Shown here piece after piece: positions 49,995 to 59,296 of a stretch of DNA of 64,000 nt. The DNA lies in the IMG/VR virus record IMGVR_UViG_3300037189_020854, positions 1 to 64,000 of that record, one strand, 5' to 3'. The notes below the pieces were generated by a model. That model was not told where the DNA came from. It did not search any database and saw nothing but the letters and a program-made list of their open reading frames with translations. Position 1 is the first letter of the stretch. Every line of letters begins with the position of its first letter. The translations under genes and the position numbers were made by a program. Source of the DNA: a virus.

Positions 49995-50714
49995 ATGCCT
50001 TTACCTAAAATTGCTACTCCAATATATCAACTTGAATTGCCATCAACAGGAGAGTCAATTCAATATAGACCATTTTTAGTAAAAGAAGAAAAAGTATTAG
50101 TAATTGCTTTGGAAAGTGAAGATACTAAGCAAATTACTACTGCGATTAAAACAGTAATCAAAAATTGTATTCTTACCAAAGGGATCAAGGTAGAATCTCT
50201 TCCAACCTTTGATATTGAATATTTGTTTTTGAATATTCGTGGTAAGTCTGTTGGGGAAGAAATTGAAGTAAACGTTATTTGTCCTGATGACCAAGAGACA
50301 AATGTTTCTATAAAAATTGATTTAGATTCTATCAAAGTAGAAAAGAGTGAGAATCATACAAATAAAATTAAAGTAGATCCAAAAATTATGATGGAGATGA
50401 AATATCCATCATTGGATCAGTTTATTAAAACAAACTTTGATTTTAAAAATGATAATGCAATGGATCAATCATTTGAATTGATTGCATCATGTATTGATAA
50501 AATTTATACTGAAGATGAGGTGTGGGTTGCAGCGGATGTGACTAAAAAAGAACTGATTGAATTTTTGGAACAAATGAATTCATCTCAGTTTAAGGAAATT
50601 GAGAAATTTTTTGAAACAATGCCAAGACTTTCGCATAAAATTTCAGTAACAAATCCAAAAACAAAAGTTGAAAGTGAAGTTGTTCTGGAAGGGTTAGCAT
50701 CTTTTTTCGCATAG
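49995..50714 (+). CDS. gp26: baseplate hub assembly protein gp26
   Basis: The 239-aa protein starts MPLPKIATPIYQLELPSTGE and has EYLFLNIRGKSVGEEIEVNV, typical of the gp26-type baseplate hub protein of T4-like phages. The region after residue 60 resembles T4 zinc-binding hub proteins but has one Cys only. The gp51-like gene follows by 11 nt. Confidence 0.85.
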   Translation: MPLPKIATPIYQLELPSTGESIQYRPFLVKEEKVLVIALESEDTKQITTAIKTVIKNCILTKGIKVESLPTFDIEYLFLNIRGKSVGEEIEVNVICPDDQETNVSIKIDLDSIKVEKSENHTNKIKVDPKIMMEMKYPSLDQFIKTNFDFKNDNAMDQSFELIASCIDKIYTEDEVWVAADVTKKELIEFLEQMNSSQFKEIEKFFETMPRLSHKISVTNPKTKVESEVVLEGLASFFA

Positions 50715-50725
50715 CCCTGGTCCAT

Positions 50726-50902
50726 ATGGACCTTGAGAATTACTTTAGACTTAATTTTGCTTTGATTCAGTACCATAAATATTCACTATGGGAGATTGAA
50801 AACATGATTCCCTGGGAAAGGGATATTTACGTTGAGTTATTAAAGCAACATTTAGAAGAAGAAAAACTAAAACAACAATCAAATGGCGGTCAATCCTTCT
50901 AA
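50726..50902 (+). CDS. gp51: gp51-like baseplate hub assembly catalyst
   Basis: The 58-aa helical protein has FALIQYHKYSLWEIENMIPW and then ERDIYVELLKQHLEEEK, the layout of small tail-assembly chaperones next to gp26. It is too short for simple ORF filters. It overlaps the following gene by 20 nt. Confidence 0.72.
   Translation: MDLENYFRLNFALIQYHKYSLWEIENMIPWERDIYVELLKQHLEEEKLKQQSNGGQSF
50774..50781 (+). promoter_or_regulatory. possible late promoter CATAAATA inside gp51
   Basis: The octamer is about 100 nt before the start of the large hub gene at 50883, further than usual, so it may be accidental. Confidence 0.35.
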
Positions 50903-53057
50903 AAATTTGAATGCCTTAGTTCCATATAAGGGAAAAGGAGGGACTGATCTTGTTAGTGAAAAAATAGATGAAAGAATATTAAGACTTCTTGGTCTAGAGG
51001 ATGTATTTGATATCGATTATGATACTTATATTTCTCTTCTTAGAGAAAGAATGGCTTCTGCTAGAATGTCTAAACAATCCATTCCAACAGAAGAAGTTGA
51101 ATTAATAACTGAAGAATGGAAAAGAATAAAGAAAAAAAATGGTAGGTTTAGAATAAAAAAAATTACTGCAGAGAGTTTTAAAAAAGGTAGTTCTGTAGGA
51201 ATTCAGTTAGGAAAGCAAAAGTTTCTTAATGGTCTATCTATATCATCTAAGAAATTAGCATTACCTCCAGCAATTAATAAAATGTCTGGTGGGAATGATA
51301 TTGAAGATATTAAAAATGCTCTCGCAGAAATTATTAGCAATTTAACCATACAGAATAAAGATCAGAAAAAAATATTAGAAAGACAAAGATTTGATAGTGA
51401 AAAAGAAAGAAGAGCATCTAGAGAGGCACTTTTAGAAAAAGGTTTTTCTAAAGCAATAAGTGCTGCTCAAAAGATGTTAGCACCTGTTAAATCTTTGCTT
51501 GATAAAATTATTGATGCGATTGTTGCTATTTTTATTGGAAGATCTATTGTAAAACTTATTGAATGGTTTTCTAATCCAGACAATAAAGAAAAAGTAAAGA
51601 GCATTTTCAAATTTCTTGGAGAACATTGGCCAAAACTTCTTGCTCTGTATTTGAGATTTGGAACAGGTCTTGGAAGATTTATTGGTGGATTATCATCACT
51701 CCTAATTAAAGGTACGTTAAGACTTGTTCAGGTAGCAGCAAGACTAGCAGCAAGGGCAGGATTAAAAGGTGCTGGTAAAGTTGCTGGATTTTTAGGTGGT
51801 CGTGGTGGAAAATTTCTAGGTGCTGGACTAGAAGTTGCTGCCACCGTTGGATCAACAATGGCATTGAGTAAAGGTATAGAAAATTTTAGTGGATTTAAAT
51901 TTGCTGGAGGAGGATTAGCAAACTTTAAAAAGTTTTTTGGATTTTCTGGTGGTGGGACTAGACCTGGATATATCAGTGGACAGAAAGGAATAGATAAAAT
52001 TCCTGCTATGTTAAGTGATGGTGAATTTGTTATGTCTCGTGGTGCTGTTGAAAAGTATGGTACAGATACCTTAGAAGCAATGAACGCTGCTGGTGGTGGA
52101 ACTAATAGACCACGAATGATTAGTGGGACAACTTATGCTGCTGGTGGAGGGCAAATTGGAACTCGTAGTGTTGCGCCTTCATTATCTGGGAATGAAAAAA
52201 TTGCTTATAATCAATTGCAAATGAATTTCCCAACAGCAAAACCTTATCATATTGCTGCTGCTCTTGGAAACTTTTCAGTTGAAGCTCCTGGATTAAAACC
52301 AAATACTGCTCAATACGGTGGAGGTCCTGGTAGAGGAGTGGCGCAATGGGAAACTCCTGGAAGATGGGATACTGCTGTAAAGAGATACGGTCCAGGAATT
52401 TTTAACAGCTTAAGTCAGCAAATGGATTATGTTAAGTATGAAATGGATACTGGTAATCCAGATTCTCAAGGAAGACCTCAACTTCCATGGGGAAGAAATG
52501 CAAAGAGCTCTTGGTTAGGTTCTAAAAACTTAATTGAAGCAACCAAAAATTTTATGATCGGATACGAGGCACCTGGTGTTCCACACGAATCTGAGAGAAT
52601 AGCATCTGCTAAAAGAATATTAAATTCAGGATCTCCAGCATCTTCAAATATTGCAGCGAATCCAAAGGTTCAACCGACACAGAAACCAAATATATTCCAG
52701 AGATTGGGATCTGGAGTTGCATCTATATTTGGTCTTAATCAACCAGCAAAAGCAGAACCAATTATTAAATCAAAACCAAAACCAAGATTTGCGGGAGGAC
52801 TTGCACCAGATTCTTCACAAAGAAAATCATCATCAATTCCAACATTGACTTTTTCTGCATCAAAGTCTAGGGCATCTCAAAGAAATATTTCTGCTCCAAT
52901 GAATTTAATGCCTGAAATTGTATATGAAGTTGTTGCACCTAGCACAACAAAACCATCTGGAGGTGGAACTGGTGGTTCTCCTCAAATACCTTCATTTAGT
53001 AATGTTCATGCATCTAATAATGCAGGTAGAAATGCAAAGTTACTTGGAGTAAGATAA
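50883..53057 (+). CDS. large hub/tape-measure-like protein with tail lysozyme domain
   Basis: The 724-aa protein has a helical N-terminal part with a hydrophobic stretch (about 200-330, IIDAIVAIFIGRSIVKLIEW and LARLAARAGLKGAG) typical of tape measure or gp29-like proteins. From about 440 to 570 it has a phage tail lysozyme domain (NFPTAKPYHIAAALGNFSVE, GGGPGRGVAQWETPGRWD). The C-terminus is Pro/Ser-rich. It may drill the cell wall during DNA entry. The next gene encodes a similar, larger protein. Confidence 0.75.
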   Translation: MAVNPSKNLNALVPYKGKGGTDLVSEKIDERILRLLGLEDVFDIDYDTYISLLRERMASARMSKQSIPTEEVELITEEWKRIKKKNGRFRIKKITAESFKKGSSVGIQLGKQKFLNGLSISSKKLALPPAINKMSGGNDIEDIKNALAEIISNLTIQNKDQKKILERQRFDSEKERRASREALLEKGFSKAISAAQKMLAPVKSLLDKIIDAIVAIFIGRSIVKLIEWFSNPDNKEKVKSIFKFLGEHWPKLLALYLRFGTGLGRFIGGLSSLLIKGTLRLVQVAARLAARAGLKGAGKVAGFLGGRGGKFLGAGLEVAATVGSTMALSKGIENFSGFKFAGGGLANFKKFFGFSGGGTRPGYISGQKGIDKIPAMLSDGEFVMSRGAVEKYGTDTLEAMNAAGGGTNRPRMISGTTYAAGGGQIGTRSVAPSLSGNEKIAYNQLQMNFPTAKPYHIAAALGNFSVEAPGLKPNTAQYGGGPGRGVAQWETPGRWDTAVKRYGPGIFNSLSQQMDYVKYEMDTGNPDSQGRPQLPWGRNAKSSWLGSKNLIEATKNFMIGYEAPGVPHESERIASAKRILNSGSPASSNIAANPKVQPTQKPNIFQRLGSGVASIFGLNQPAKAEPIIKSKPKPRFAGGLAPDSSQRKSSSIPTLTFSASKSRASQRNISAPMNLMPEIVYEVVAPSTTKPSGGGTGGSPQIPSFSNVHASNNAGRNAKLLGVR

Positions 53058-53061
53058 GTAG

Positions 53062-55890
53062 ATGGAACCAAAAGCATTAGCACCTGCAAAAATAAATCCA
53101 ACAAAACTTTTAGGTGGTTCTATTTTTTCTACTAAAAAAATTAATACATCTAATCTTATAGATGATACTGTTACAATTCGAAGAAGTGATTTATCAATCA
53201 TTAAAGGTCAAGTTATAGAAGTAAAAAACTTGATTAAAAGTTCTACTTTATTAAAACAAGCAGAATTGGAAAGGAAAAGAAAGGAAAAAGAAAAAGATAA
53301 ATTTACAAAAAAAGAAACAGGACTTGAAGCAAAGAAAGAAGAACCTGGTGCAAATAAAGTTAAAGTTCCTGGACTTCCTAAATTAGGATTTTTAGATAGA
53401 ATTAAAAATATTATCTTTACTGTTTTGCTTGGAAGATTTATTGTTAAGATGCTTCCAAATCTTCCAAAACTGGTTGGAATTGTAAAAGCAGTTAGTACTG
53501 GAGTAGAATTTGCTGCTGATTTTGCTGTAGGTTTGATTAATGCCTTAGGTACTTTTATTCAAAAAGCAGATGAGGCATCTATACAAACTCGTAAGTTTCT
53601 TAAAACTGTAGGTGGTGATAATACTGTTAAACTTTTTGATGGATTTACTAGTGCAATAGACAAAGTTATTGAAGCAAGTATTATTGCTGCTCTTGCTGTT
53701 GCTGATTTGGGTGGTGATGGTAAAGAAGTATCAATTAAAAGAGGATTTGATCGATATGGGAGAAAGGTTGGAACAGAAGTGCAAGAAAGATATCTGCAAA
53801 GATATGGTGAAAAACAATTTGTAGGGAGATTCGGGCAAAAGGCACTCCAAAGAGTTGCTACAAGAGGAGCAGGACAAACAATAGAAAAAGGATTATTAAA
53901 AACTCTTGTTAAGAGAATACCAATAGTTGGAGGATTGCTTGACTTTGCACTTAATTATTTTGTTTTTAAAGAACCTCTTGGAGAATCTGCATTTAGAGCA
54001 GCTGGTTCAACATTAGTCAGTGTTCTTGGAGGAGCGATAGGAAGTATTTTTCCTGGTCCAGGAACTATTGTTGGTGCAGCACTTGGAGGAGTTGCGGGTG
54101 ATGCACTTGCATCCACATTATATGATATGATTTTTAAAAATAAAGTACCGACCCAAAAGAAAGTTCAAGGTCGTGCTCAAGGTGGTCCTGTAACTAGAGG
54201 TGGAAAACTTGTTGGAGGTCCTGCAAAAAGAGGAGTTTCTAAAACCAAAAAGAGAGGAGTAACTGCTCAACCAACAAAATTAAAACCGGGTGTTGATATT
54301 GGTGGTCAAAAAAATATTGAAAAAGTCTTTCCATCACCAACTGGTAAAGATAAAGATAAACAAGTAAACCCTCTTGAATATATTAAAAAGAGTTATGATA
54401 GAGTTAGTAAGGCACCATTCTTTGGTCCTTTATTATCATTAACTACTAAGGCATTATCAGGTCAAAAACCATCACAGTTAGATTATTTTATTGCTGCTCA
54501 GGGAATTAATAACTGGATGAATATAACATTTAGTTCTGGTGTCTTAAGAACTGGAGGCGCATTTGCTGGGGGAGGGGAGGCAAATGCTGAAATGTTCTTA
54601 AAAGGTGAAGATCTTACTCAAGTAATTGCAAAATCTTTAGAGGATAATGCATCGCAACAACTTGAAGGAAGTATTCAAGATTTGATGAAGCAGATGATGT
54701 TGAAACCGAGTGAGGAATCAAAGAAAGAACCTAGCACAGGACAACCTAGTGTTGGTGGAGAATATTCTCCAGAGGGAATTCAGGGTGAGATATATCAATA
54801 TCTTCTTTCCAAAGGTCTGGATGATAATAAGGCACTTGGTATTATGGCGAACATATTTCGTGAAAGTGGATTTAGACCCGGAGTTTCTGAATCTGGTGGT
54901 CCTGGAGTTGGTTTATTCCAATATTCAAGTGCGGGAAGAAAGGATGCATTCTTAAAAGCAGTACCAGACTACGCTACGAATTGGAAAGGGCAAATTGATT
55001 TTGCATTAAAAGACGATGTAGCTCCACAATATTTACAAAAACAGTTTTCTTCTCCACAAGAAGCTGCAGACTGGTGGATGAGAGAATGGGAAAGACCTGC
55101 GGAATATATTCAAAATACAGAAGGACCAAGAATACACAGAGAATATCTTGCAAGTCTTGAAAAATATAGAACTAAAAAAGGATATGAACTCCCTACCGGA
55201 GTTGCAAAAGGTTTTGATGGATATATTACTGGAGATCCGTCAAGTCCTAACTATGATCCATCTCATGGTGGTGGTAATTATCATGATCATTTATCATTTA
55301 AAGATAGAGCAACTGCCGAAAGAGCATATAAATTTTTTACATCTAAGGGATTTAAAGTTACTGAATTTAAAGGATATGGTGCTGGGGTTACTGGACCACA
55401 CAGCGGAGCTGGTTCTTTACATCATTCTGGACTTGCATTTGATATTCCTGGATATCAGTGGGGAGGTGTTGGTGCTATAGGACAAAAAGAATACAGTGGT
55501 TCAGCAAAAGTTAGAGAAGCACTATCACAATTTAGATCAGGAAAATCTTTATTTGGTGGTGGTCTAACTGGAAAGGGTGGACTTACCATGACACATCCTG
55601 GAGAATATATTATTGATAAAGATTCTGTAGATGCTTTTGGAATTGATTTCTTTGATATCATTAATCAAACTGAAAGTGTTGCACAAAGAAAAAATTCAGC
55701 AAAACAACTGATGAGTATTCTTCAGTTCTATGCTGGTTATGAGGCAGGTGGAAGACAAAAAATTAAAGTGAAAGTTCCTGCTCCACAAGTATCATATGTT
55801 ACTGTACCCGTTCCTATTGGTGGAGGAATGGTGATGACTGGTAGTTCTTCTGTAGACTCTGATTATGATTCGACATATGCTGGACATTAA
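53062..55890 (+). CDS. large hub/tape-measure-like protein with lysozyme and M15-like domains
   Basis: The 942-aa protein has a charged coiled coil (about 65-105), hydrophobic segments (about 115-170 and 290-350) and a tail lysozyme domain (about 575-690: QGEIYQYLLSKGLDDNKALG, GGPGVGLFQYSSAGRKDAF). A further domain (about 740-800) ends SLHHSGLAFDIPG, resembling the zinc-binding SxHxxGxAxD of M15 peptidases. So it could cut both glycan and peptide. It is paralogous in layout to the upstream protein; both share the HPGEYIID/SDGEFVMS-type motif. Confidence 0.75.
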   Translation: MEPKALAPAKINPTKLLGGSIFSTKKINTSNLIDDTVTIRRSDLSIIKGQVIEVKNLIKSSTLLKQAELERKRKEKEKDKFTKKETGLEAKKEEPGANKVKVPGLPKLGFLDRIKNIIFTVLLGRFIVKMLPNLPKLVGIVKAVSTGVEFAADFAVGLINALGTFIQKADEASIQTRKFLKTVGGDNTVKLFDGFTSAIDKVIEASIIAALAVADLGGDGKEVSIKRGFDRYGRKVGTEVQERYLQRYGEKQFVGRFGQKALQRVATRGAGQTIEKGLLKTLVKRIPIVGGLLDFALNYFVFKEPLGESAFRAAGSTLVSVLGGAIGSIFPGPGTIVGAALGGVAGDALASTLYDMIFKNKVPTQKKVQGRAQGGPVTRGGKLVGGPAKRGVSKTKKRGVTAQPTKLKPGVDIGGQKNIEKVFPSPTGKDKDKQVNPLEYIKKSYDRVSKAPFFGPLLSLTTKALSGQKPSQLDYFIAAQGINNWMNITFSSGVLRTGGAFAGGGEANAEMFLKGEDLTQVIAKSLEDNASQQLEGSIQDLMKQMMLKPSEESKKEPSTGQPSVGGEYSPEGIQGEIYQYLLSKGLDDNKALGIMANIFRESGFRPGVSESGGPGVGLFQYSSAGRKDAFLKAVPDYATNWKGQIDFALKDDVAPQYLQKQFSSPQEAADWWMREWERPAEYIQNTEGPRIHREYLASLEKYRTKKGYELPTGVAKGFDGYITGDPSSPNYDPSHGGGNYHDHLSFKDRATAERAYKFFTSKGFKVTEFKGYGAGVTGPHSGAGSLHHSGLAFDIPGYQWGGVGAIGQKEYSGSAKVREALSQFRSGKSLFGGGLTGKGGLTMTHPGEYIIDKDSVDAFGIDFFDIINQTESVAQRKNSAKQLMSILQFYAGYEAGGRQKIKVKVPAPQVSYVTVPVPIGGGMVMTGSSSVDSDYDSTYAGH

Positions 55891-55894
55891 ATAG
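55887..55894 (+). promoter_or_regulatory. late-type element TTAAATAG before gp27
   Basis: It overlaps the stop of the large hub gene and lies 18 nt before ATG 55913. The same element occurs before cp12 and the spike-like gene. Confidence 0.5.
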
Positions 55895-55912
55895 TGTAGG
55901 AAGTAAAGTCTT

Positions 55913-57262
55913 ATGAATAATCAAGTATTAACTACAAGAGATATTAGAAGTATTGATGTTCCCACTATCAATATTCTTTCAAACGATCAGAAAACAAATT
56001 CTGATATTAAAAATGTTTGGACAGATCTCTATTATTATGAAAGCGTTTTGCAAGAAACCATTAGAGCATCTGTGATGTATGTTGATGCAGGTACTTCTAT
56101 CGAAAAGGAAGGCAAACAAAAAACAATTCTTGAAGGATTGCCTATTGTTGGTCAGGAAAAAGTTTCATTAAAAATGAAAGATGCGAATAATATTGAATTG
56201 AACTTAAACTTATACGTCAATAAAATAACACCAGTAAAACAAGATACTACAAAATCTTTTGTCGGTCTTGATTTGGTTTCTAAAGAAGGAATTTTAAATC
56301 ATCAAATAAGACTCAACAGTAGATTTGATGGAAAGATATCGGATCATATTAGAAGAGTATTGACCGATTCAAAGTATTTGAATACTGATAAAAATATTGA
56401 TATTGAAGAGACTGATAATAATTATAATTTTATTGGTAACAATAAGAAACCTTTTTATACTGCTATTTGGTTATCAAAAAAAGCAGTTCCCAAAGGAGTT
56501 CAACCTGGAAATACTGCAGGTTACTTTTTTTATGAGACTTCTGATGGGTTTAAATTTAAATCTGTGGATAATCTTTTATCTGAGGTAGACTTAAATACGG
56601 GTAAAAAAAAGAATTATAAAAGTTTGATTTATACACAAACTCCTGATGGAGCAGGAAAAAATATTCCACTAGGATATTCTGCAAAAATACTGGAGCATAA
56701 TGTAGATGATGTAAGTGGAAACATGCAATCAAAACTTGAGATCGGATCTTATTCAACAAAGACAATACTTTTCGATCCATTTAATTGTTATTATGAAGTT
56801 GTGTTACCAAAAACAGAACTTACTGAAAAGAAACTTAAATTAGCCGCAAAAGAACTTCCAAAGTTTAATCTAGAATTTAAAAATAGTTTTACAAGAACTC
56901 AATACATGCTGATTGATACTGGAACACTTCCTACAGGTGATACAAAACAACAGATAGAAAAATCAAAGGAAAAAAACTTTGACCCAAAAAATATTTTGAA
57001 TCAATCTACAATGAGATATAATCAGTTGTTTAGTACAAGAACGACTATTACAATCGTTGCAGACTTTAGTTTACATGCAGGTGATTTAGTTTTTATTGAT
57101 GCTGGTGTACCTGGACAAGAATTAGGAACTCTTCATAGTGGACTTTATCTTATTGCCGATTTGTGTCATTATATTAATAAAAAAGAAGGTGGGTGGACAA
57201 AATTAACTTTAGTTAGAGATTCTATAGGTAAAAAAGGATCTCCAACATATAATGCAATTTAA
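55913..57262 (+). CDS. gp27: baseplate hub protein gp27
   Basis: The 449-aa protein has the features of gp27: an N-terminal barrel region with YYYESVLQETIRASVMYVDA and GLPIVGQEKVSLKM, and a second barrel with FSLHAGDLVFIDAGVPG near the end. gp27 forms the trimeric ring carrying the gp5 needle; gp5 is encoded two genes on. It is longer than T4 gp27 (391 aa). Confidence 0.85.
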   Translation: MNNQVLTTRDIRSIDVPTINILSNDQKTNSDIKNVWTDLYYYESVLQETIRASVMYVDAGTSIEKEGKQKTILEGLPIVGQEKVSLKMKDANNIELNLNLYVNKITPVKQDTTKSFVGLDLVSKEGILNHQIRLNSRFDGKISDHIRRVLTDSKYLNTDKNIDIEETDNNYNFIGNNKKPFYTAIWLSKKAVPKGVQPGNTAGYFFYETSDGFKFKSVDNLLSEVDLNTGKKKNYKSLIYTQTPDGAGKNIPLGYSAKILEHNVDDVSGNMQSKLEIGSYSTKTILFDPFNCYYEVVLPKTELTEKKLKLAAKELPKFNLEFKNSFTRTQYMLIDTGTLPTGDTKQQIEKSKEKNFDPKNILNQSTMRYNQLFSTRTTITIVADFSLHAGDLVFIDAGVPGQELGTLHSGLYLIADLCHYINKKEGGWTKLTLVRDSIGKKGSPTYNAI

Positions 57263-57266
57263 TCTG

Positions 57267-57273
57267 TTAAATA
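57267..57273 (+). promoter_or_regulatory. late-type element TTAAATA before cp12
   Basis: It lies 22 nt before ATG 57296. Confidence 0.5.
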
Positions 57274-57295
57274 GTAATACTATACAGGCACTAAA

Positions 57296-57508
57296 ATGGA
57301 TAGTGTAGAAAAGCATATAGAACACGACAAAAGCATACTTGATGATCCACTAATCTCTCCACAATCTCGTCGTCATACTGAACAAGAATTAGTAGCGTTG
57401 GAGAATTGGGTCAAGAATCATCCAGAGGATCATCGCGATCCATCACCGCTAGAACTATACTGTGATAGTAATCCAGAAGCACCCGAATGTAGAATATATG
57501 AGGATTGA
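57296..57508 (+). CDS. cp12: CP12-like Calvin cycle inhibitor
   Basis: The 70-aa protein ends in LELYCDSNPEAPECRIYED, the CP12 C-terminal motif with its two cysteines that form a disulfide loop. In host CP12 this part binds GAPDH, and the complex with phosphoribulokinase switches off the Calvin cycle. The N-terminal Cys pair of some hosts is absent, as in other phage CP12. It lies between gp27 and gp5 but belongs in function with talC, zwf and gnd. Its TGA overlaps the gp5 ATG. Confidence 0.9.
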   Translation: MDSVEKHIEHDKSILDDPLISPQSRRHTEQELVALENWVKNHPEDHRDPSPLELYCDSNPEAPECRIYED

Positions 57509-59265
57509 TGACTGAAGGAACTTTATTTAACTCAGGTTTTCTTGGAGCACATTTTAATTGGTGGATCGGTCAGATCGCTAGTGATTCAACTTGGCGAGAT
57601 AATATTTTGCCAGGAAAATTTGAAAGTAAAGATCAAATTCCAGGATGGGGATATAGGTACAAAGTTAGAATCATAGGTCTCCATGATCTTGGAGAGACTG
57701 AGATTAGTTCTGATCAACTGCCTTGGGCACAAATAATGTATCCTGTTACTGCAGGTGGTGGTCAAGCAAACGCAAGTGCTACTGCAAACCTAAGGCAGGG
57801 AATGTTTGTCTTTGGATTCTTTTTGGACGGGCAGGATCAACAAGTTCCTGTTATTATGGGAGTTATTGGAAACAATTCACAAACAGATCTTGCAACAAAG
57901 ATTGGCGATAATCGTGTAACAAATACTCAACCTGGAAGTCTAGCAACAAGTGGTTATGCAACTCCTGCAGATGGAAATAAAGACACAAACATAAAAGTTC
58001 CTGATGAAGGACTTAGAATTAATAAACCAACATCAAAAAATCAATCTGAAGAGTGCGCTCCAATACCACCAGGAACAACTCTTGACAAATATGGTCTTCC
58101 TTATGGAAAAGCTAATTCGTTTCAATTAAAAGATATACAAAGTGCTTCTGCTGAAGCAATAGCAAGAAATTTAACAGGAACTGCTTTTGATGACTTTGTT
58201 AAAAATGCAGTCCAAAATGGTATTAAAGCAAGATGCGAAGCAGCAAATTCTCCGATTTCTCCTTCTCAACCTGGAGCAACAAAAGAAAATGATGCTGTAC
58301 ATGAGCAAACAAAAGCAGACGTTGTTAGGAATGATTACTACAGCAGAAAAACTGTTTTAATGTCTCCATGCGATGCTGTTAAATCTGCTCTTAAAGCAAT
58401 TCAAACTGAATTGGAAAATCTAACAAAAGATATTGATAAAGTTCTTAATGCTGCCCAATCATACGTGGATGCAGTTTCAAATTTACTTGGAAGTATTCAA
58501 GATTTGATTGCAGATTTTGCATGTAAAATTGCAAAATATATGAAAATAGTTTTCAACAAAATTATGGAATATATCTTAAAGCAAATCAATAAAGGACTAG
58601 CACCAACAATAGAACAACTTCCACCAAATCAAAGACATAGATATTTTGATATCAAGACATCTATTACAGAATTAATTACTTGTTTATACAATAAGATATC
58701 AAATAATTTGTGTGGTCTGATACAAGATATTTTAAATAAACAAATTACAAAAGAACTCCCTGAAGAAGTCGTAAAGGAAAAGAAAATAAGAATTCCTACT
58801 ACTCCAATTTGTTCTGTTGAAATACTAACTGGAAATGTAATCGCATTAAATATGAACGATATGAATACTGGAATTAATGGAATTTTAGATAATGTAAATA
58901 ATTTTTTAAATGATATTCAATCAGAATTGGGGATGGTTACTGATATAATAGAAGGAACGAAAAGTTTAGTTGATGGAATTAGTGGAAGTATTACGTCTGC
59001 TCTTAGTTTTGAAAATATAAAACTTAATGTTTTTGGATGTGACTTAAAACCAAACTGTGCCGCGTCAGATTATTATACGATTCAAAACGGAAGTGGTGCT
59101 GCGGAAGATCCACAACAACCAAGAGTTGCAGAAGTTGATAAAGCATCTCAAAAGAACATAACTGCAACTCAAATAACTGAAAAACCATATGCCCAACCTG
59201 GACAGAATCAGCCAGATATTCTTACTACCGTAAATCAAACTACAGATTTTATAAGATCAATATAA
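57508..59265 (+). CDS. gp5: baseplate hub needle protein gp5 (OB-fold, no lysozyme)
   Basis: The 585-aa protein has an N-terminal OB fold (GWGYRYKVRIIGLHDLGETE, QLPWAQIMYPVTAGG, VFGFFLDGQDQQVPVIMGVI), as in gp5/VgrG. The rest is helical and does not contain the lysozyme domain that T4 gp5 has; wall cutting seems to be moved to the two proteins encoded upstream. ATG 57508 overlaps the cp12 stop; an in-frame TTG at 57505 is less likely. Confidence 0.85.
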   Translation: MTEGTLFNSGFLGAHFNWWIGQIASDSTWRDNILPGKFESKDQIPGWGYRYKVRIIGLHDLGETEISSDQLPWAQIMYPVTAGGGQANASATANLRQGMFVFGFFLDGQDQQVPVIMGVIGNNSQTDLATKIGDNRVTNTQPGSLATSGYATPADGNKDTNIKVPDEGLRINKPTSKNQSEECAPIPPGTTLDKYGLPYGKANSFQLKDIQSASAEAIARNLTGTAFDDFVKNAVQNGIKARCEAANSPISPSQPGATKENDAVHEQTKADVVRNDYYSRKTVLMSPCDAVKSALKAIQTELENLTKDIDKVLNAAQSYVDAVSNLLGSIQDLIADFACKIAKYMKIVFNKIMEYILKQINKGLAPTIEQLPPNQRHRYFDIKTSITELITCLYNKISNNLCGLIQDILNKQITKELPEEVVKEKKIRIPTTPICSVEILTGNVIALNMNDMNTGINGILDNVNNFLNDIQSELGMVTDIIEGTKSLVDGISGSITSALSFENIKLNVFGCDLKPNCAASDYYTIQNGSGAAEDPQQPRVAEVDKASQKNITATQITEKPYAQPGQNQPDILTTVNQTTDFIRSI

Positions 59266-59269
59266 GAAC

Positions 59270-59277
59270 AATAAATA
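59270..59277 (+). promoter_or_regulatory. late promoter AATAAATA
   Basis: The octamer lies 19 nt before ATG 59297. Confidence 0.65.
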
Positions 59278-59296
59278 TCAGTAGTCAAAAAGAGAT

